8,324 nt of DNA from Bacteroidetes/Chlorobi group bacterium ChocPot_Mid (lineage in GTDB: Bacteria > Bacteroidota > Ignavibacteria > Kapaibacteriales > UBA2268). A model generated the notes under the pieces. That model was not told the DNA's origin and searched no databases. It saw only the letters and a list, made by a program, of their open reading frames with translations. Shown piece by piece: positions 5,054 to 8,324 of this stretch (its first letter is position 1; each line of letters begins with the position of its first letter). A program made the translations under genes and the position numbers. The DNA lies in assembly GCA_003731675.1 (NCBI GenBank), contig RCNQ01000186.1, positions 1 through 8,324 of the forward strand, given 5' to 3'.

Positions 5054-7299
5054 TTTTTGTTCAATAATGGAATTGAAATTATTACTTCAGTACCTTTACC
5101 AGGCTCTGAATCAACCTTGAGAGAACCTCCGTGTTGCTCAACAACATTTTGAATTATCATTGTACCTATACCAGCTCCACCTTCCTTTTGCGATGTCGAA
5201 AAATATGGTGTGTTCATCTTCATCAGTTGGCTTTCATCCATACCAACACCATTATCCCTAACTGAAAAATATGCAAATTTATTATCATTCCAATTAGAAA
5301 TAATTATCTTCCCCTCCTGTTCCTTCAAAGCACGTATCCCGTTCTCAATCAAATTCCTTAATGCTCTTATCATCTTTGCCTTGTCACAATACAAATTAAA
5401 ATCTTTGAGATTTAGCTCAAAACTCACATAAGGAAACATCACTTCATCAAACTCCGAAACCGCTTCAACACATATATCAGCTGAATTTATATATTCAAGT
5501 TCAGGTGCTGTTGACCTTCCAACCGTAACAATATCCCTTATCCTGTTCATTAACAAATTCACCTGATGTAGAATCTTTTCCCTTCTCCTCAGATTTGTTT
5601 CTTTTTCTTGGCAATCAAGTTGCTCTGCATTCAATCTTATTGTAGATAAATTTGTCTGCATATCATGAGCCAATTGAGCCCAGTTTGTCATCCTTTTTCT
5701 CTCCAACTGCTCAGTAATATCATATCCGATAAGCACACAGCCCTTGAATTTCCCTGTCAATCCTCTCAGTAAAATACTTGAGAAATACCATTCCTTAACT
5801 CTATTATCATCAATTATATCTATTTTCTGAGTAAATGTCTCCCTCACATTCATTACCTTATCAACCAGTTCTTTGAGTGATTTTGTCCTCTGTGGTTCAC
5901 AGTAATACTGAAACAATCTTTTCATAGGAACATCGTTAGTGATTTTCAGCATTGCTTTCCCCGAATCATTTGCCTTACGCAACCTCGACCTTTTATCTAA
6001 TACAAAAACCACTCCCGACGACGGCAAATCAATTATTGCTTCCAACAATCTCCTCTGACTTCTGTATTTCTTGTATAATATCAAAATTATTAATATCAGA
6101 AAAACCGGAACGGTCACCTGTCCGAAATTCTTTAAAAATCTGTTGAACCACCAAAACCTGTTCTCCGTCATTTTAAAAATCATTGTAGTATATTCTGCCG
6201 TTAAAACAAGGTAATTATCAATTTCAATCACCTCAATATCATCTTCCATATATTCATCTATGGGATAATAATCAACTGATAACAAACCTTCATTCAAATT
6301 ATATTTTGATAATCCATTACTAAATATCATGTAAATATAATTCCCATTTACACAAAGTTCCTTCAAACCTATCATCTCCAGAGGTAACGATATGGAACTG
6401 TTCAATCTTAGTTCATTACCATCAAATTCGAAAATATTTAAAGAATAATAATTTTCTCCGTAAGTCAGATATGCAAAGTAGTTATTATTATCTTTTGAAA
6501 AACATTTAATAAATTTCCCATTTGATGATATCAATTTTTGAAAAACAACTCCTTTCTGAGCATCTACTATGTATAACCAAGAGCTGTTTGCACCTTTTGT
6601 AAATGAGATAACAGCAATTTTATCATTTATCGCATAAGTCAGCAGATTCGACGATAATTGTATCCTTGCCGCAAGTTTTTCTTTCCCACTTTTATCTGCA
6701 AAATATACTTCTGTACTATTGCCAAATTCAGACAAAAAAGCGTATTTATTCTCATATTTACCCAAAAATCCTGTTATTGCTTTAACTTTGGAATTTATAA
6801 AATCTATTCGTATGCTCTTTTCCTCTATCTGACATTTATATAAATTCTCATTCATTAATAACAGAATTTCATTTGTATGATTTATCCGAACCCATGAATA
6901 CCTGTTATTTATTGGGTCCTTAGTAAAATTAATAATTTCAGATAAAGCCACCACGTTTGCGTTTGAATCCATCATCGAAAGATAGTACTTCTGGTTCTCC
7001 TCACTGACAAAAAGCAAATTATTGCGATAAGGAAAGGAATACTGTATCTTAACATCATTCAATGTCAAGCCCCGCATATTCTTCCTCTCAATGTTATCCC
7101 AGATTGACAAAGATTCTGTTTCACCCTCAATACTTGGCTTAACATAATACAATTTACTGTTCCCACCGTTATCTGCCCTAATCATCTTTCCGCCTTCAAG
7201 CAAATCAATGAATTTATATGTGATGGGATAAGTATCATTCCCAAATACTATACCTGAATATAGCATTAAAACAATAAATATTACCAGATATTTCTTCAA
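5050..7299 (-). CDS. Membrane sensor histidine kinase with large extracytoplasmic domain and PAS domain
   Basis: A 749-residue sensor kinase. In order: signal peptide or first helix (1-20, MKKYLVIFIVLMLYSGIVFG); a roughly 370-residue extracytoplasmic region of short beta-strand repeats, propeller-like but not matched to a known sensor; a transmembrane helix about 395-409; a PAS-like domain about 416-532 ending GYDITEQ; a dimerisation/H-box with His545 in QLAHDMQTNLSTIRLNAEQL; and an ATPase domain with N-box Asn653 (NLIENGIRAL), G1 DNGVGMD (682-688), F-box PYFST and G2 GGAGIGT (707-713). It should autophosphorylate on His545 and pass phosphate to a response regulator, but none is in the window. 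The start is TTG at 7299, chosen because it alone gives a complete signal peptide; GAGG at 7310-7313 lies 10 bases upstream. That TTG overlaps the ispF stop (TTGA), and its own TGA overlaps the ruvX ATG. The stimulus is unknown. Confidence 0.9.
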   Translation of the reverse strand: MKKYLVIFIVLMLYSGIVFGNDTYPITYKFIDLLEGGKMIRADNGGNSKLYYVKPSIEGETESLSIWDNIERKNMRGLTLNDVKIQYSFPYRNNLLFVSEENQKYYLSMMDSNANVVALSEIINFTKDPINNRYSWVRINHTNEILLLMNENLYKCQIEEKSIRIDFINSKVKAITGFLGKYENKYAFLSEFGNSTEVYFADKSGKEKLAARIQLSSNLLTYAINDKIAVISFTKGANSSWLYIVDAQKGVVFQKLISSNGKFIKCFSKDNNNYFAYLTYGENYYSLNIFEFDGNELRLNSSISLPLEMIGLKELCVNGNYIYMIFSNGLSKYNLNEGLLSVDYYPIDEYMEDDIEVIEIDNYLVLTAEYTTMIFKMTENRFWWFNRFLKNFGQVTVPVFLILIILILYKKYRSQRRLLEAIIDLPSSGVVFVLDKRSRLRKANDSGKAMLKITNDVPMKRLFQYYCEPQRTKSLKELVDKVMNVRETFTQKIDIIDDNRVKEWYFSSILLRGLTGKFKGCVLIGYDITEQLERKRMTNWAQLAHDMQTNLSTIRLNAEQLDCQEKETNLRRREKILHQVNLLMNRIRDIVTVGRSTAPELEYINSADICVEAVSEFDEVMFPYVSFELNLKDFNLYCDKAKMIRALRNLIENGIRALKEQEGKIIISNWNDNKFAYFSVRDNGVGMDESQLMKMNTPYFSTSQKEGGAGIGTMIIQNVVEQHGGSLKVDSEPGKGTEVIISIPLLNKK

Positions 7300-7766
7300 A
7301 TTCTTTCTACCTCACAAATACAAAATGATTCAATCCCTTCTCCCCTGCCAACAAATCCCATCTTTTCAGAACTCTTAGCTTTTATATTAACTCTATCAAT
7401 CTCTAATTCACATAAATCTGAAACCGATTTACGAATCAACCCTTTATAATCCGTCAATCTCGGCTTCTCAAGAATTATCGTTATATCTACATTCATTAAT
7501 CTAAAAAATTTTTTATTTATCATACTAATAATCTGCTTTACAAATTCTCTGCTGTCTGCATCTTTGTATTCAGGATTATTATCGGGAAAATGTTCCCCAA
7601 TATCCCCCAAACCAGTAGCACCTAACAAAGCATCACATAAGGAATGCAAAACGACATCCCCGTCACTATGAGCTACTGCCCCTGTATCAGATTTTATTTC
7701 TACACCACCAAGAAATAACTTTCTGCCAATTTCCAGCTTATGACAATCGTAACCTAAACCAATCAT
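7296..7766 (-). CDS. ispF: 2-C-methyl-D-erythritol 2,4-cyclodiphosphate synthase
   Basis: A 156-residue, full-length IspF (usual 155-160). It cyclises 4-diphosphocytidyl-2-C-methylerythritol 2-phosphate to the 2,4-cyclodiphosphate, releasing CMP, in the non-mevalonate (MEP) isoprenoid pathway; it acts as a cytoplasmic homotrimer with Zn2+ and Mg2+. Metal ligands are Asp7 and His9 in GLGYDCHKLE and His41 in HSDGDVVLHSLCDALLGA (33-50). GDIGEHFPDNNPEYKDADSR (54-73) follows. The cytidine-binding loop is KAKSSEKMGFVGRGEG, with Ser-Ser in place of the more usual Thr-Thr. IspD, often its neighbour or fusion partner, is not in the window. The gene is first in a minus-strand unit with the histidine kinase and ruvX, overlapping the kinase start by 4 bp. 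The start at 7766 gives the standard N-terminus; no Shine-Dalgarno sequence is evident. Its promoter must lie in the divergent gap 7767-7940. Confidence 0.97.
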   Translation of the reverse strand: MIGLGYDCHKLEIGRKLFLGGVEIKSDTGAVAHSDGDVVLHSLCDALLGATGLGDIGEHFPDNNPEYKDADSREFVKQIISMINKKFFRLMNVDITIILEKPRLTDYKGLIRKSVSDLCELEIDRVNIKAKSSEKMGFVGRGEGIESFCICEVERI

Positions 7767-7940
7767 AAATATTTATCATAATAGAATATTAATAAAACCT
7801 CAAATTAATTATTCTTTAACTTCTTAGCAAATAATTTGATAAACTTAATTGATTTTAATGATAATATCTTGAAATTTTACGTAAATTTGTTGTTTATTTA
7901 TTAGATTTTTTAGTTAATATTATATAGAATTGTATAAGGT
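7767..7940. promoter_or_regulatory. Divergent intergenic region between ispF and tmk
   Basis: This 174-bp gap, over 80% A+T, must hold the promoters of both divergent units. I found no RNA hairpin or riboswitch-like fold. Plus-strand TAAATTTG (7882-7889) matches the TAnnTTTG -7 box known from Bacteroidota, but no clear TTTG box sits at the right distance upstream. TATATAGAAT (7921-7930) could instead be a sigma-70-like -10 for tmk. TTTACGTAAA (7876-7885) is a perfect 10-bp palindrome and a possible protein site. AAGG at 7936-7939 is too near the tmk ATG to act as a normal ribosome binding site. Confidence 0.45.
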
Positions 7941-8324
7941 ATGTTTATAACCTTTGAAGGAATAGATGGTTGTGGTAAAAGTACTCAATTAGAGCTTGTT
8001 GAAAAATTTCTGATTGATAATGGTAAAGAAGTTCTCACTCTCCGAGAACCCGGTGGTACTGTCTTAGCCGAAGAAATCAGAGAAATACTACTTCACTCAC
8101 ATCACACAATATCTAAAGAAAGCGAATTGTTCCTTTTTGAAGCCGCAAGAGCCGACCTTGTTTCAAAAGTCATAAAACCTGCTTTGGAACAAAGAATTAT
8201 TGTACTCTGCGACCGATTTTATGATTCTACTACTACATATCAGGGCTATGGAAGAGGGTTTGATATTCAAACTATTAAAATCATTAATAACCTTGCAACA
8301 AATGGATTAAAACCAGACTTAACC
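7941..8324 (+). CDS. tmk: Thymidylate kinase, N-terminal part (3' end outside window)
   Basis: The first 128 codons of dTMP kinase, which phosphorylates dTMP to dTDP with ATP for DNA synthesis in the cytoplasm; full length is about 200-210 residues. The start MFITFEGIDGCGKSTQ contains the P-loop (Gly7 to Thr15, Lys13 binding ATP phosphates). REPGGT (35-40) is a tmk hallmark, and DRFYDSTTTYQGYGRG (91-106) carries the Asp-Arg pair and the TYQG substrate-binding segment. The ATG at 7941 puts the first strand right at the N-terminus, as in the family. The reading frame stays open to the end of the window; the LID region is not covered, so type I versus type II cannot be judged. It diverges from ispF across a 174-bp gap. 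Confidence 0.96.
   Translation, partial: MFITFEGIDGCGKSTQLELVEKFLIDNGKEVLTLREPGGTVLAEEIREILLHSHHTISKESELFLFEAARADLVSKVIKPALEQRIIVLCDRFYDSTTTYQGYGRGFDIQTIKIINNLATNGLKPDLT

Noticed and set aside
1..8324. Defence system, mobile element, CRISPR or prophage
   Set aside because: All ten genes are housekeeping, signalling or envelope types; I see no transposase, integrase, direct-repeat array or toxin-antitoxin pair.

Overview
This window is AT-rich chromosomal DNA from a bacterium. It holds ten protein-coding genes, of which the first and last run off the ends, packed with short gaps or overlaps. I see no rRNA, tRNA, CRISPR array, insertion sequence or phage gene. The gene set points, by inference, to the Bacteroidota/Chlorobiota/Ignavibacteria (FCB) group, perhaps an uncultured lineage. 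The reasons are a single-chain pyruvate:ferredoxin oxidoreductase next to a dihydroorotate-dehydrogenase-like protein, a GWxTD-domain secreted protein, the non-mevalonate enzyme IspF, low GC content, and mostly weak Shine-Dalgarno sequences. No rRNA or ribosomal protein is present to confirm this.

Left part (1-1913): the 3' end of nifJ is followed 77 bp later by an FMN-type dihydroorotate-dehydrogenase-like gene, which ends at a strong hairpin terminator (1549-1581). A minimal MGMT/Atl1-type alkylated-DNA protein gene converges on that terminator from the minus strand.

Middle part (1914-4535): a promoter-like region drives a CoA-pyrophosphatase-type NUDIX hydrolase and, 32 bp later, a small two-helix membrane protein with a four-cysteine C-terminal tail. 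This unit converges on the minus-strand GWxTD gene so tightly that both stop codons are read from the same TTAA.

Right part (4610-8324): the minus strand carries ispF, a 749-residue membrane sensor histidine kinase and ruvX. Each neighbouring pair overlaps by 4 bp (TTGA, then ATGA), so the three are almost certainly cotranscribed and translationally coupled. The GWxTD gene follows 74 bp downstream and may belong to the same unit. A 174-bp AT-rich divergent spacer separates ispF from tmk (thymidylate kinase), which runs off the right end.

Most of the window is housekeeping: central carbon metabolism, isoprenoid synthesis, nucleotide synthesis and nucleotide or DNA clean-up. I did not find a clear new defence or mobile system. 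The less explained parts are the histidine kinase, with no response regulator in view, wedged between ispF and ruvX; the dehydrogenase-like protein lacking the usual catalytic motif beside nifJ; the GWxTD protein with a degenerate signature; and the four-cysteine membrane protein.
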